In this document: positions 1 through 8,119 of the stretch, in pieces
Layout: each line of letters begins with the position of its first letter
How positions within the stretch are numbered: the first letter of the stretch is position 1
NCBI RefSeq assembly: GCF_003201655.1
Contig: NZ_QJJU01000027.1
Location: 1-64,000, forward strand
Length of the DNA: 64,000 nucleotides
Source: Mycolicibacterium moriokaense
GTDB taxonomy: Bacteria; Actinomycetota; Actinomycetes; Mycobacteriales; Mycobacteriaceae
Direction of reading: 5' to 3'
Position numbers and translations under genes: made by a program
Notes under the pieces: model-generated
Databases searched by the model: none
Told to the model about the DNA's origin: nothing
What the model saw: the letters and a program-made list of their open reading frames with translations, nothing else

Positions 1-341
1 CCGCAGTTCAGCACAGGTTTCGAAAGAAGACGCAGCAGCTGTCGGACGCACCGCCGAACGGGGCCCTGATTCATCTAATGCAATATGCGGTACTTTTTCA
101 TGGATAATAGAGATTATCCGCGAGAGCCCGAAGATCCTTGTAGACAACGTGATTCGTACCCTCGCTCAGCCTTGGGCCGCCGTTACCAATCCCGGGCGGA
201 CAGGCTCGTTGTCTAGCGTGACCGGGGCGACGCGGTAGACGTGCGTGCCTTTCATCGGCGGCGTGCCCGCCCATTGAAACCGGGGATGCGGCTGCATCAT
301 CACCAAGCATTGCGGCACTCAAGCCTGGATGGCTACATTTG
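1..341. other. Left-edge stretch without a convincing gene
   Basis: No reading frame here has a credible start, ribosome binding site or recognisable protein. The only structure seen is the inverted repeat at 96-119, described separately, and the promoter/operator region of the toxin-antitoxin pair at its right end. It may be the downstream or upstream part of a gene lying outside the window. Confidence 0.4.
96..119. repeat. Inverted repeat, copy 1 of a shared motif
   Basis: Reads TTTCATGGATAAT, then AGAG, then ATTATCC. GGATAAT (102-108) and ATTATCC (113-119) form a perfect 7-bp inverted repeat. The same 13-nt word TTTCATGGATAAT with a near-identical second arm recurs at 2408-2433. Such a pair could be operators for one regulator or ends of a vanished mobile element; sequence alone does not decide. 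Confidence 0.5.
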
Positions 342-357
342 TGCTACGCTCGTAGCA
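342..357 (+). promoter_or_regulatory. Autoregulatory operator of the toxin-antitoxin pair
   Basis: TGCTAC (342-347), GCTC, GTAGCA (352-357) is a perfect 6-4-6 inverted repeat whose last base is the A of the antitoxin ATG. TACGCT (345-350) fits a TANNNT -10 box placed six bases before the ATG, which would give a leaderless transcript. Antitoxin-toxin complexes of this class usually repress their own promoter through such a palindrome. The assignment to autoregulation is inference. Confidence 0.55.
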
Positions 358-617
358 TGACCGAAGTGGCGTCCCGCGAACTGCGCAACGACACCGCAGG
401 GCTGCTAAGACGTGTCCAGGGCGGTGAAGACATAACCGTCACTGTCAACGGCAAGGCGGTCGCACGGCTCAGCGCCCTGCAGCCGACCCGACGCAGATGG
501 TTGAGCCGAGACGAGTTGCTGCGCAGGCTTGACCGGACACAAGCAGATCCAGCCTTACGTCAGGAGCTGGGGGAGCTGGTGGGCGAGACCACCGACGACC
601 TTGACCCACTGCCGTGA
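357..617 (+). CDS. Antitoxin, Phd/YefM (VapB-like) family
   Basis: An 86-residue antitoxin that should bind and neutralise the toxin encoded next and repress their shared promoter. The N-terminus (TEVASRELRNDTAGLLRRV, then VTVNGKAVARL) is the typical Phd/YefM DNA-binding domain. The C-terminal half is acidic and rich in leucine, as expected for the toxin-wrapping segment. The ATG at 357 was chosen over the upstream TTG at 339 because the family begins here and the palindrome ends at this codon. The stop overlaps the toxin start by 4 nt (GTGA), which implies translational coupling. Confidence 0.85.
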   Translation: MTEVASRELRNDTAGLLRRVQGGEDITVTVNGKAVARLSALQPTRRRWLSRDELLRRLDRTQADPALRQELGELVGETTDDLDPLP

Positions 618-1012
618 CTTCTGCAGGCGTGCTCGACACGTCGGTATTTATCGCCCACGAGAGCGGCCGACGCCTTAATGCGTCGCGGATTCCTGACGAA
701 GTGGCCACTACCGTAATCACGTTGGCCGAGCTCAACCTCGGCGTCCTCGCCGCGGCCTCGGCCGACGTGCGTGCGCAACGATTGGCGACGCTGGACACCG
801 TCGCTGACATCGTCGCGTTTCCCGTCGACGATGACGCAGCGCGGATGTGGGCGCGACTTCGAATTCACCTGGCCGAGAAGGGCCGAAGAGTCCGCATCAA
901 CGATCTGTGGATCGCAGCTATCGCGGCGTCCCGCGAATTGCCGGTGGTAACGCAAGACGACGACTTTGATCCGCTCGACGGAGTCGCCGGCTTGGCTATC
1001 GTTCACGTCTAA
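614..1012 (+). CDS. Toxin, PIN-domain ribonuclease (VapC-like)
   Basis: A 132-residue PIN-domain protein, predicted to be a Mg-dependent RNase that cuts specific RNAs to stop translation when the antitoxin is lost. Acidic residues expected for the metal site are visible: D8 in VLDTSVF, E39 in LAELNLG, D97 in RINDLWIAA, and the DDD cluster near 115-117. Length is normal for the family. It starts with GTG overlapping the antitoxin stop. The RNA target cannot be inferred. Confidence 0.87.
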   Translation: MTSAGVLDTSVFIAHESGRRLNASRIPDEVATTVITLAELNLGVLAAASADVRAQRLATLDTVADIVAFPVDDDAARMWARLRIHLAEKGRRVRINDLWIAAIAASRELPVVTQDDDFDPLDGVAGLAIVHV

Positions 1013-1183
1013 CCTGCGCTGAAAATGGCGGCGGCCAAGTTCGTCAGCGCCTGGGTCGCTGGCCCCTATCACCCCGGCTCAGAATGCCGCCAGGCAGCGC
1101 GGCGCGTGCGGAAATGACGAAGCCCTTAGGCAATTGACGCGCGAGGTGCGACATTTTCGCCGGTCCTCTGGTTGACTTTGGCC

Positions 1184-2377
1184 ATGCGATTGCGGCGACG
1201 CACGACGTGGATGTCGGTGCTGCTCGTGTTGGTGTTTTCGGTTCTTCCGATGGCCCCGGCTCGCGCCGACGTGCCGCACTGGTCGGGGCTCGATGCGCGC
1301 TTGTTCGCCGGCCCGATACCTCCGCAGGGAACCACCGTCGCCTCCGTGCCGTTGGATCCCGCGTTGTCGCTCACCGGCGCTGGCCCCGCCTACCGCGTGC
1401 TCTATTCCACGGTCAACCAGCACGACCAGCCCGCGGTCAGCACCGGCGGGGTGTTCCTGCCGCCCGGCCCAGCGCCCGCCGGCGGGTTCCCGGTCATCGC
1501 GTGGGCGCACGGCACCGTCGGCCTCGGTGACGACTGCACACCGTCCGCGCTGCCTCGTACCCCGCGCGATGACGAGTACCTGTCGCACTGGCTGGGCGAA
1601 GGCTACGCCGTCGTCGCCAGCGACTATGTCGGCCTCGGAACACCCGGCCTGATGAGCTACCTCAACAGTGTCACCACCGCCCACGGCGTCGTCGACTCGG
1701 TGATCGCCGCCCACGACATGGGCCTGCCGTTGTCACCCAGATGGGCCATCGTCGGCCAGTCCCAGGGCGGCGGCGCCGCCATCAGCAGCGCTCGCTGGGC
1801 CACCGAATTCAGCCAGGGCTCCGGTCTGGACTACCGCGGCGTGGTTGCGACCGGCACCCCCGCCAACATCGACAAGCTCGTCAACCAGACCGGACCAGAC
1901 TTTAAGCTGCCCGAGCTAGGGCCGATCGCCAACGCCTACACCGCCTACATCCTTGCCGCGTTGCGCGAAGCACGACCCGACCTCAATGTCAACAGTGTGC
2001 TCAGTCCCGCCGGACGCGACGCCGCCGACCGTGCCGAAACCGTCTGCACACTAGCCCTTTCCGATGAACTCGCCGACTTGGCGCCGGCGGCATTCTTCAC
2101 CGCGCCCCTAAATTCGATCCCCGGCATGTCCGACGCGCTCTACGCCTTCATGGGAACCCCGTCCACAGGCTTCGACCGACCCATTTTCCTCGGTGTCGGT
2201 CTCCTCGACCGGGACGTGCCGCCGGCGTCGACACTGTCGTTCTATGACCAACTGGTCGCCAACAACCAGAACGTCACCTTGCACGTCTATCCCGAAGAAG
2301 ACCACAGCGGCACCGTGCTCGCATCACTGGTCGACTCCACGCCGTTTCTGCGCGAAGCGTTCGCCGCCACAGACTAG
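1184..2377 (+). CDS. Secreted lipase/esterase, alpha/beta hydrolase (secretory lipase-like)
   Basis: A 397-residue protein with an arginine-rich N-terminus, a hydrophobic stretch and an AxA-type cleavage region (PARADVP), so it is probably exported by Sec. The nucleophile elbow GQSQGG places the catalytic serine at about residue 193. A late D and H (DRDVPPAS, EEDHSG) can complete a triad. The overall pattern resembles the secretory lipase family (PF03583), which hydrolyses esters of lipids. A TTG at 1172 could add four residues; the ATG at 1184 directly precedes the RRR n-region. It stands alone between the toxin-antitoxin pair and the kinase-like gene. The substrate is unknown. Confidence 0.8.
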   Translation: MRLRRRTTWMSVLLVLVFSVLPMAPARADVPHWSGLDARLFAGPIPPQGTTVASVPLDPALSLTGAGPAYRVLYSTVNQHDQPAVSTGGVFLPPGPAPAGGFPVIAWAHGTVGLGDDCTPSALPRTPRDDEYLSHWLGEGYAVVASDYVGLGTPGLMSYLNSVTTAHGVVDSVIAAHDMGLPLSPRWAIVGQSQGGGAAISSARWATEFSQGSGLDYRGVVATGTPANIDKLVNQTGPDFKLPELGPIANAYTAYILAALREARPDLNVNSVLSPAGRDAADRAETVCTLALSDELADLAPAAFFTAPLNSIPGMSDALYAFMGTPSTGFDRPIFLGVGLLDRDVPPASTLSFYDQLVANNQNVTLHVYPEEDHSGTVLASLVDSTPFLREAFAATD

Positions 2378-2407
2378 CCCGATCTTGACGCTGCCAGTGC
2401 AGAGAAG

Positions 2408-2433
2408 TTTCATGGATAATGACGATTATTCAT
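2408..2433. repeat. Inverted repeat, copy 2 of a shared motif
   Basis: TTTCATGGATAAT (2408-2420), spacer GACG, then ATTATTCAT (2425-2433). The arms ATGGATAAT and ATTATTCAT match at 8 of 9 positions as an inverted repeat. The first 13 bases are identical to the copy at 96. It lies about 30 nt after the lipase-like gene in a 275-nt gap before the kinase-like gene, so it could be part of the kinase promoter region. Confidence 0.5.
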
Positions 2434-2652
2434 CACTGCTTCGTAAAGTACTGTCAGACAACATATCTAACGAACCGCCTCGTCGGATCTGCGGTCGGGG
2501 ATGTTTTTGTCGGTGAACGATTTGGCGTCATATGCGAAACAAGCAGCGTTCCACACCGAGCATGCGCAGGCCTAGAACGAATCTCGCGGTGGATGCCGAC
2601 CCCGGGGTTGATGCGGGCCTACTGACGCGTCCTACCGGACTAATGTGGCCTG

Positions 2653-3948
2653 ATGCCCAAACCACCGCCACCATGGGATGAGCGGTGGGTCCGCGGTGGC
2701 GATGCTGAACAATATCGGGGCGGCCAAGGTGTCTCGTTCATCGCTAGCGCGAGGGACGGCAGCGGACTCCGTGTATTCATCAAAACGCTACGACCGGACC
2801 GCGTGCGGAGCTTGCAAGCCCGCAGAAGATTCAAACGCGAAGTCGGTGCTTACGAGGCTCTCGCTGACCTCGGTCCTCCACGGATCTTCGACCACAATGC
2901 TGACACGTGGGAAGACTGTCGAACGCCGATGTACATGGCTACGGAATTCATCGACGGAGTCAACCTCCAGGACTTTCTCGCGGGGGGAAAGGCCATCGAT
3001 GTACACACAGGGTTGGCTTGCGTCAAAGAACTCGCTTCCGTGTTAAACCGCTGTCACGAAAACGACTTCATCCACCGGGGTCTCAAGCCAGCTAACATAG
3101 TCCTTCGAAAAAGCGACATAACCACGCCGGTGCTGGTGGACTTCGGCCTGTCGTTCAACAATGCCGAAGAAGACGACCCGCTGACCCGATTGAACGAGGA
3201 AGTTGGAAACAGGTTCCTTCGCCTGCCCGAGCATCGCAGGGGCGGTAGAGCTCCGGCAAGCGACGTGACGCAGTTGGCGGGCATCTTCTTCTACATCATC
3301 ACCGGACATGAGCCTCGTGTGCTCAGAGACGAGTACGACCTGATGCCCCACCGCCGCCCCGAAGCACGCGCCGTACTGGAGGGCATCCTCGAGCCACATC
3401 AGCGTCTACGAGTCGCGACCGTCTTTGACACCGCCTTCGCAACGGACCTATCTAGGCGGTACGCAACAGCCCCAGATCTCATTTCAGCATTGGAGAATGC
3501 GATGCGCAGTGAACAGGAGGGCGCCGGAGACCTCGATGACCTGCTCGCGCAAGTTGATGACATCCTAGTTAATCAAGGCATAGCGGCCTCGAGTGAACGC
3601 CAACAGTCAGTGACGGCGTTTCTGACCGCAATAAGCAGAATCGCCGCCGAGTTTGCTCAAGCTCGCCGGCTCCACACGTCAACTCAGAGTTCGACCCCAG
3701 TCGCGACCTCGGGCGAGGAATGGCAGGAGCGGCGAGTGGCAGTCATAGCGCCCGGTGCAACGCTGAAAATCTTTCCGGTGTATCGGATCGAACGCCGCGG
3801 CCCTGACGATTACGTCCTGCTCGTAGATGGGGACGAGGTATGGCGTGGCGAAGCGGCCACCGATTCGTCGTTCACTACTGCAGTACAGGTAGCCCTGGCT
3901 AAGCACTTCGTGGCCGCCCATGCCGATCCTCTTGGTAGCGAGGAGTGA
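2653..3948 (+). CDS. Protein kinase-fold protein with altered HRD motif (probable pseudokinase)
   Basis: A 431-residue protein with a kinase-like domain at about 15-290 followed by a region of unknown fold. Visible motifs are the ATP lysine (VFIK, K44), the alphaC glutamate (KREVGAYE, E63), the DFG motif (163-165) and the asparagine of the catalytic loop (N148). The catalytic loop reads HRGLKPAN instead of HRDLKPxN, so the catalytic-base aspartate is glycine (codon GGT; GAT would restore it). No transmembrane helix is seen, unlike most mycobacterial receptor kinases. It may bind ATP but phosphorylate poorly, acting as a scaffold or in a defence-like accessory module. It has no obvious operon partner. 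Confidence 0.7.
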   Translation: MPKPPPPWDERWVRGGDAEQYRGGQGVSFIASARDGSGLRVFIKTLRPDRVRSLQARRRFKREVGAYEALADLGPPRIFDHNADTWEDCRTPMYMATEFIDGVNLQDFLAGGKAIDVHTGLACVKELASVLNRCHENDFIHRGLKPANIVLRKSDITTPVLVDFGLSFNNAEEDDPLTRLNEEVGNRFLRLPEHRRGGRAPASDVTQLAGIFFYIITGHEPRVLRDEYDLMPHRRPEARAVLEGILEPHQRLRVATVFDTAFATDLSRRYATAPDLISALENAMRSEQEGAGDLDDLLAQVDDILVNQGIAASSERQQSVTAFLTAISRIAAEFAQARRLHTSTQSSTPVATSGEEWQERRVAVIAPGATLKIFPVYRIERRGPDDYVLLVDGDEVWRGEAATDSSFTTAVQVALAKHFVAAHADPLGSEE

Positions 3949-4514
3949 CCGGCAGGCGTTCGGCGCGCAGGGGCCCAGGCCTGCATAAACGGGACTGGGA
4001 CCACAGGCATCGTGGCCACGCAAACAGCGGCACCGCCGATAGCACAGGCGAAAATGGCCGCTCCACTGATGACGTCAGGCATGGCACAACCGTACGGTTC
4101 TAGGATCCGCCACGAAGATGAGAAAACCCCATTCGCCATATTGATGAGAACTCTGCGAACCTGCAGGTAGAGATATCGCCATCCGCCATGCAGTTTGAGA
4201 ACCTGATATGTGGGCGAAGTTGTCAAGAGGTAGGTGAAAGCCGCCCCGGTGCGAGCCGGGGCGGCTTTCGTTTGACTGACCTGATGTCGGTGTCGGCGGT
4301 CGTTGCTCACGACGGTGGTGTCAGGCTGATATGCGCGGGTTGGGTACCGCAGGACGATGATTCGGATGTGAACGGTACTGCTGTCTACAACCGAGCGTCA
4401 CACGGCGATGGTTATTCGAATCGCCTTGTGGCTCATAGGTTCTTTGCAGGTTTGTTCACGCACCGCGCCGACAGCCAGGCCATCAGGTCAGTCAAGTATT
4501 CGATGCCTGGCGAC
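3949..4514. other. Intergenic stretch between kinase-like gene and IS110 transposase
   Basis: No gene is supported here. It carries the strong GC hairpin at 4237-4268 and, toward the right, the 3' flank of the IS110 transposase. The right end of the insertion element must lie in or near 4400-4514, but IS110-type elements have no terminal inverted repeats, so the boundary cannot be placed by eye. Confidence 0.4.
4237..4268. terminator. Strong GC hairpin, probable bidirectional terminator
   Basis: AAAGCCGCCCCGG (4237-4249), a six-base loop, then CCGGGGCGGCTTT (4256-4268): a perfect 13-bp stem with A-rich and T-rich ends, followed by CGTTTG. This is the layout of an intrinsic terminator that can work on either strand. 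No gene ends immediately beside it, so it may be left from a lost gene. Confidence 0.65.
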
Positions 4515-5597
4515 TTATTGCATGGTGGCCAGCGACCAGCACCAGCCGGCCAATTCGCGGGCGATCGCGACGTTGGCCACTAGTGGGTTCTTGCCGCGTT
4601 CAGTGAAACTGCGCCACCGCTTGTTGAGGCGGCGGTTACCGGCATGCCCGCGAGCCCGAAGAGCGGGATCGACCTTGGCCCAGCGGGCCCGCAGGGTGGG
4701 CCCCGAGGTGCTGTAGGACTTGCGGTGATGCCAGGCTGATTCGATCAGTAGCCGTCGGACATGGGTGTTGCCTGCCTTGGTGATCGATCCCTGTGCCCGC
4801 GAGTTGCCCGAGGAGTATTCCGAGGGCACCAGCCCGACATAGGCACCGATCGAGGACCCGGTGAACCGCGACCAGTCACCGATCTCCACCGTCAACGCCA
4901 GACCGGTGAGGGCGGAGATACCGCGTAAGCAGCCCAGTCGGTTGACCGGGTCGGCGAACCGCGGCGATGCCGCTACCTCCAGGATCTGCTCATCGAGGCG
5001 GTCACGTGCTGCGGTGGCCGCCAGCACGGCGTCGAAACCGTGATCGAAGGCGGCTTTGAGGTGAATGTTGTCGAAGCGCTGCCGGCGTAGCCACTGTTCG
5101 TGGGCGAACGTCCAGGGTGTGCCGCCGAAGTAGACGATCCCTTGCCGTAGAAGCAGTTTCGATAACCGGTGTCGCACTCGCATCAGATCGGCGCGGGCAT
5201 CTTCACGGGCCCGCACAAGATCGCGCACCGCCTCGACCTCCCGATCGGGCACCCTGACCGCGGTGATCTCACCCAGGCGCAGCAGCCGAGCTAAGTGTGC
5301 GGCATCACGGGCGTCGGTCTTGACCCGATCTCCCGACGGGCGGTGCAGCTTCGATGGCGCGGCCACCACACATTCGACCCCGGCGTCGTCGAGCGCTCGA
5401 GCTAGCCCGAACCCTGTCGGGCCGGCTTCATAGACCACCCGCAGTGGCGCGCGCAATTGACTCAGCCAACACAAAATCTCGCCGTGATCCGGACACAACC
5501 GTGCCCGGGCGATCTCGCCTGTTTCCTCGTCGACGGCGTGCGCCACCACCGAAAGTGCATGCACGTCCAACCCGACACTCGTACCCTGAACAATCAC
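4515..5597 (-). CDS. IS110-family transposase (RNA-guided DEDD recombinase type)
   Basis: About 360 residues. The N-terminal RuvC-like DEDD domain is marked by GLDVHALSV, YEAGPTGFGLARAL and KTDARDAAHLARLLRLGE. The C-terminal Transposase_20 domain carries SSGNSRAQGSITKAGN and RRLLIESAWHH, the region that holds the catalytic serine in this family. Together these catalyse recombination of element ends with a target. The GTG start at 5597 was chosen because AGGAGG lies six bases before it; an upstream TTG at 5618 would translate across that site. The reading frame is intact, so the element may still be active. Confidence 0.85.
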   Translation of the reverse strand: MIVQGTSVGLDVHALSVVAHAVDEETGEIARARLCPDHGEILCWLSQLRAPLRVVYEAGPTGFGLARALDDAGVECVVAAPSKLHRPSGDRVKTDARDAAHLARLLRLGEITAVRVPDREVEAVRDLVRAREDARADLMRVRHRLSKLLLRQGIVYFGGTPWTFAHEQWLRRQRFDNIHLKAAFDHGFDAVLAATAARDRLDEQILEVAASPRFADPVNRLGCLRGISALTGLALTVEIGDWSRFTGSSIGAYVGLVPSEYSSGNSRAQGSITKAGNTHVRRLLIESAWHHRKSYSTSGPTLRARWAKVDPALRARGHAGNRRLNKRWRSFTERGKNPLVANVAIARELAGWCWSLATMQ

Positions 5598-5766
5598 CGG
5601 AGGCCTCCTGATCTGCAAATGTGGCTCTACCAGCGCGAGTGTTCACCCACGCCGGCAACCCACGAATCGTTTTGCAGCACGAGGCCTTCGGCCTCAGCTA
5701 GCCCCCATACCGTCTACAGGCGCGCGTTTTTTGTCGATCGGTCTCCATGGGTTCGACGAACCCGTC
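5598..5766 (-). ncRNA. Candidate bridge RNA region of the IS110 element
   Basis: This stretch lies upstream of the transposase, where IS110-group elements encode a structured guide (bridge) RNA. It has two perfect hairpins: GAGGCC-TTC-GGCCTC (5681-5695) and GGGTTC-GAC-GAACCC (5749-5763). The palindrome GGAGGCCTCC (5599-5608) sits over the transposase ribosome binding site. Presence of a guide RNA follows from what is known of the family; exact ends and guide loops are not determined. Confidence 0.35.
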
Positions 5767-6074
5767 GTTTGGTACCCACCGCGGCACCTTTTGGCCGATC
5801 TCCACTTGCCCGGCGCCGGGCGAACAACTTCCTCCAAAATCGCCCGGTCGCACACGGTGTCTAGGGTCTGGCGGTGGGGGCCGCGTAGTACTTGAAGGCC
5901 ACACATCCCTACTCCGGTGGCGCTCAGTTTTGTATGGATGGCCACCACTTGCGAGATCCAAAAGCGGCCCGGGCTGGTACATGAACCTTGGCAGAACTTG
6001 CTGAGAATGAGGGCGCGACAGGCTAGCGTATTGGATCGGCAGGACCGGCCCGCAGCCGAATAGGAGGATATGCA

Positions 6075-6245
6075 ATGAGCCTTGTTCGTAAACTGATATA
6101 TCTTGAAACGTTTGACGGCGAGGCCTATCCGGATGTGTGCGTGACCGATGAGGATGAACAGTCGATCACCATTACATTCCAGAATGTGCCAACAATGATT
6201 CCGCGTTCCCGCATCAAAGTGATTCAAGAGAAGGGTGTCTGCTGA
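6075..6245 (+). CDS. Small hypothetical protein, 56 residues
   Basis: An uninterrupted frame beginning MSLVRKLIYLETFDG and ending VIQEKGVC. The ribosome binding site AGGAGG (6062-6067) lies at good spacing before the ATG. The protein is acidic in the middle (CVTDEDEQ) and looks like a small beta-rich domain. I do not recognise the family. Its codons are noticeably more AT-rich than those of the catabolic genes, which together with the neighbouring insertion element suggests acquired DNA. It stands alone, with the minus-strand membrane gene to its right. Confidence 0.6.
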   Translation: MSLVRKLIYLETFDGEAYPDVCVTDEDEQSITITFQNVPTMIPRSRIKVIQEKGVC

Positions 6246-6495
6246 GTCGGGGAACGGTTACGCCGCGTTAATGACCGGACGCCACCGCCGCCCAATGTAT
6301 GCAGGGAGGTGAATGAGTCCGGCTGATTTTAGAGTCCAGTGGCCGGCTGGGGATCGCATCGAGGACTTCCTGAGCGTGAGCAGTGGATCGCAGATCCCGT
6401 CGACAGGTGAGGGCTGCGCACGGTCGCCCCGGAAAGCGCGCTGCCGTCGGCCTTGAGGAAGTGATTGCGGGCAGGTGTGTCCAATCCGACTCCCA

Positions 6496-7332
6496 TTAGC
6501 CGTGAGCGGTGTCATGTGCGACGACGGTGGTCGGCTGAGCAGTTTGTCCCGTCGGCCTTGTCGACGCCGAAGTCAGTGCAATTTTCCCGTAGAGGTAACC
6601 CAATTGCTTGGCGACGAAAGGAAGACTGATGAGAGGCGCGATCACCCATGGGAGGTTCTCGTAGATTAGAACTATCGAGATGTCCCAGAATCCCCTACGG
6701 GGAAAGTCGGGAAAGCCATGGCGGGCTTCAGCGACGTAGTAGATGAAGAACACCGTCACCATCATTGACATGGAGAAGAAGGTCCACCAGAGGGGCCGGA
6801 TGCGCTTCGCGGGATCGTTACCCGCGGCTTTCAGTTTCCACCATGCAACTAACAGAATGGTGGCACCACCCACGACGGCCGCTTCCATGGCCCACAGCGA
6901 TCCGTCGCTATTTAGATACCGCACATCGGCGACGCCGTAGTACCAAAATATGAAGCCCCATGGTTGCTTCTCAGTTAAGTGCATCCAACCCAGGACGTCG
7001 CCAATCAGCCAAGCCAGCTCCCACCACAGTTCGCTGGCCGCAGCGGCGACGACGAACCAGATCATCTGGAACTCGTTGGCCTTTTCCAGCGTGGTCCGGT
7101 TCTCTCCAGGAACGTCGATCCACGACGTCACGAATGCAACGAAAACCGGCGTTATGAACAGAAAGCATGCAACGACACCCGTCCCCGGCGCCATCGGAAG
7201 GAGGCCCACACCGACACCGATAATGACGCCAACGGCAATTATTGTCGCGACGGCGAAACACCATGCGTAGATCCTTACGCGGCGCTTTGCCCACGGCTTG
7301 GCGAAGTCGTGTTCTCGTTCAACCAGTGTCAC
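6496..7332 (-). CDS. Multi-pass membrane protein, EXPERA/emopamil-binding-like
   Basis: About 278 residues with five to seven hydrophobic helices. The segment ADVRYLNSDGSLWAME resembles the DSRY...D....ME signature of the EXPERA domain found in emopamil-binding protein (sterol delta8-delta7 isomerase) and TMEM97. This hints at a membrane enzyme or carrier acting on a sterol- or terpenoid-like ligand, which is inference. The frame continues upstream to 7632 into an SDR-like remnant, but GTG at 7332 preceded by GGAAGGG is the more natural start. It lies downstream of the SnoaL-like gene in the same direction and probably shares the operator at 8100. Confidence 0.5.
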   Translation of the reverse strand: MTLVEREHDFAKPWAKRRVRIYAWCFAVATIIAVGVIIGVGVGLLPMAPGTGVVACFLFITPVFVAFVTSWIDVPGENRTTLEKANEFQMIWFVVAAAASELWWELAWLIGDVLGWMHLTEKQPWGFIFWYYGVADVRYLNSDGSLWAMEAAVVGGATILLVAWWKLKAAGNDPAKRIRPLWWTFFSMSMMVTVFFIYYVAEARHGFPDFPRRGFWDISIVLIYENLPWVIAPLISLPFVAKQLGYLYGKIALTSASTRPTGQTAQPTTVVAHDTAHG

Positions 7333-7632
7333 GATAACCCTTCCAGTCTGCTCAATTTGAGCGCTAGCGGCCGGCCGTACCCGTAGCGCCACCGAGGTGG
7401 ACACATAGGCCGGTGACGGTCGGCACGGCGAATAACAGAACCCTCCATTGATACCGGTCACTTTGGCGAGACCGTGGACGAACGATGGTCCAGAATTCTG
7501 AACGAGAGCAACATCGACGGAATCGATTCCCCGCGAAGCCAATTGGTCGGCCAGGCTGGCGCCGACACCTTCCGATGCAGCGGCGATAACGGCCCACTGC
7601 CCGTACTTATCGGCGAATCCGTGGGCTGCCAT
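7333..7632 (-). pseudogene. N-terminal remnant of a short-chain dehydrogenase
   Basis: The first ~36 residues (DKYGQWAVIAAASEGVGASL, then ADQLASRGI) are the Rossmann start of an SDR with its glycine-rich nucleotide motif. After that, similarity to an SDR is lost and the frame runs through unrelated sequence into the membrane protein. The start ATG overlaps the end of the SnoaL-like gene by 26 bp, as an intact operon partner would. The simplest reading is an internal deletion that removed most of the SDR and left a chimeric open frame. Confidence 0.55.
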
Positions 7633-8068
7633 CAGTGTGCCCTGCCGCGGTCATCATCCGGGCCATGTAGGCGGCGCGGTGACTGATCCGCCAACCATCG
7701 GCCATCCGGATGAACCTGTCGTCATAGTGGCCGACCACATCGATCCAGCTGCTGGAGTCACCGGGCACCGCGATCAGGACGGCGTGCACGTAGGACCGCA
7801 CCTCTGCCCAGTCGTCGTCCCCACCGACTCCCACGTTGATGGCGAAGTTGGTCAACCGGTGATGCGTCGGTCCCATCGCGAGGTGCGAGGCGACCATGAA
7901 GTCGGTGATGGCGTCGATCCCGCGGAACTCGCCGATCTCGCCGTAGTCGGCCACCACGTCCGGTGTCCAACACGTCCGGAACAGGTCCCAGTCTCGCTGG
8001 TCGATTCCAGTGGCGTAGCGGATCAACACGTCGCCGATTTGCGCCTGATCTTGACGGAGGTCGGTCAT
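7607..8068 (-). CDS. SnoaL-like/NTF2-fold protein
   Basis: About 153 residues starting MTDLRQDQAQIGDVLIRYATGIDQRDWDLFRTCW, with DGWRISHRAAY near the end: the pattern of SnoaL_4/NTF2-like polyketide cyclase or ring-hydroxylating dioxygenase beta-subunit-like proteins. These small cone-shaped proteins act as isomerases, dehydratases or ligand carriers. The ATG at 8068 was chosen because the family begins here and the operator at 8100-8112 lies just upstream. Translation from further upstream would cross that operator. It heads the minus-strand set with the SDR remnant and membrane protein. Confidence 0.75.
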   Translation of the reverse strand: MTDLRQDQAQIGDVLIRYATGIDQRDWDLFRTCWTPDVVADYGEIGEFRGIDAITDFMVASHLAMGPTHHRLTNFAINVGVGGDDDWAEVRSYVHAVLIAVPGDSSSWIDVVGHYDDRFIRMADGWRISHRAAYMARMMTAAGHTDGSPRIRR

Positions 8069-8099
8069 ACCAACTGACGTTAGAGAGTTCGTTGACATT

Positions 8100-8112
8100 T
8101 TTACACTGTATA
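8100..8112. promoter_or_regulatory. Family A operator candidate (upstream of SnoaL-like gene)
   Basis: TTTACACTGTATA. It differs by one base from the reverse complement of the site at 9171. The overlapping ACTGTA-TAT-TACAGT (8105-8119) is itself a perfect inverted repeat. It lies about 30 nt before the minus-strand ATG at 8068. Confidence 0.55.
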
Positions 8113-8119
8113 TTACAGT

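Larger units (their letters stand above)
4515..5770 (-). mobile_element. IS110-family insertion sequence (approximate limits)
   Basis: Defined by the transposase on the minus strand plus its upstream non-coding region, which carries two perfect hairpins. Members of the IS110 group have no inverted terminal repeats and make no conventional target duplication, so the true ends are uncertain: the left genomic end may extend below 4515 and the right end beyond 5770. The element separates the left accessory genes from the catabolic region. Confidence 0.55.

Noticed and set aside
98..322. Minus-strand open frame of 74 codons at the left edge
   Set aside because: Composition is arginine-rich shadow-like, no ribosome site, no recognisable domain, and it covers the toxin-antitoxin upstream region and the inverted repeat.
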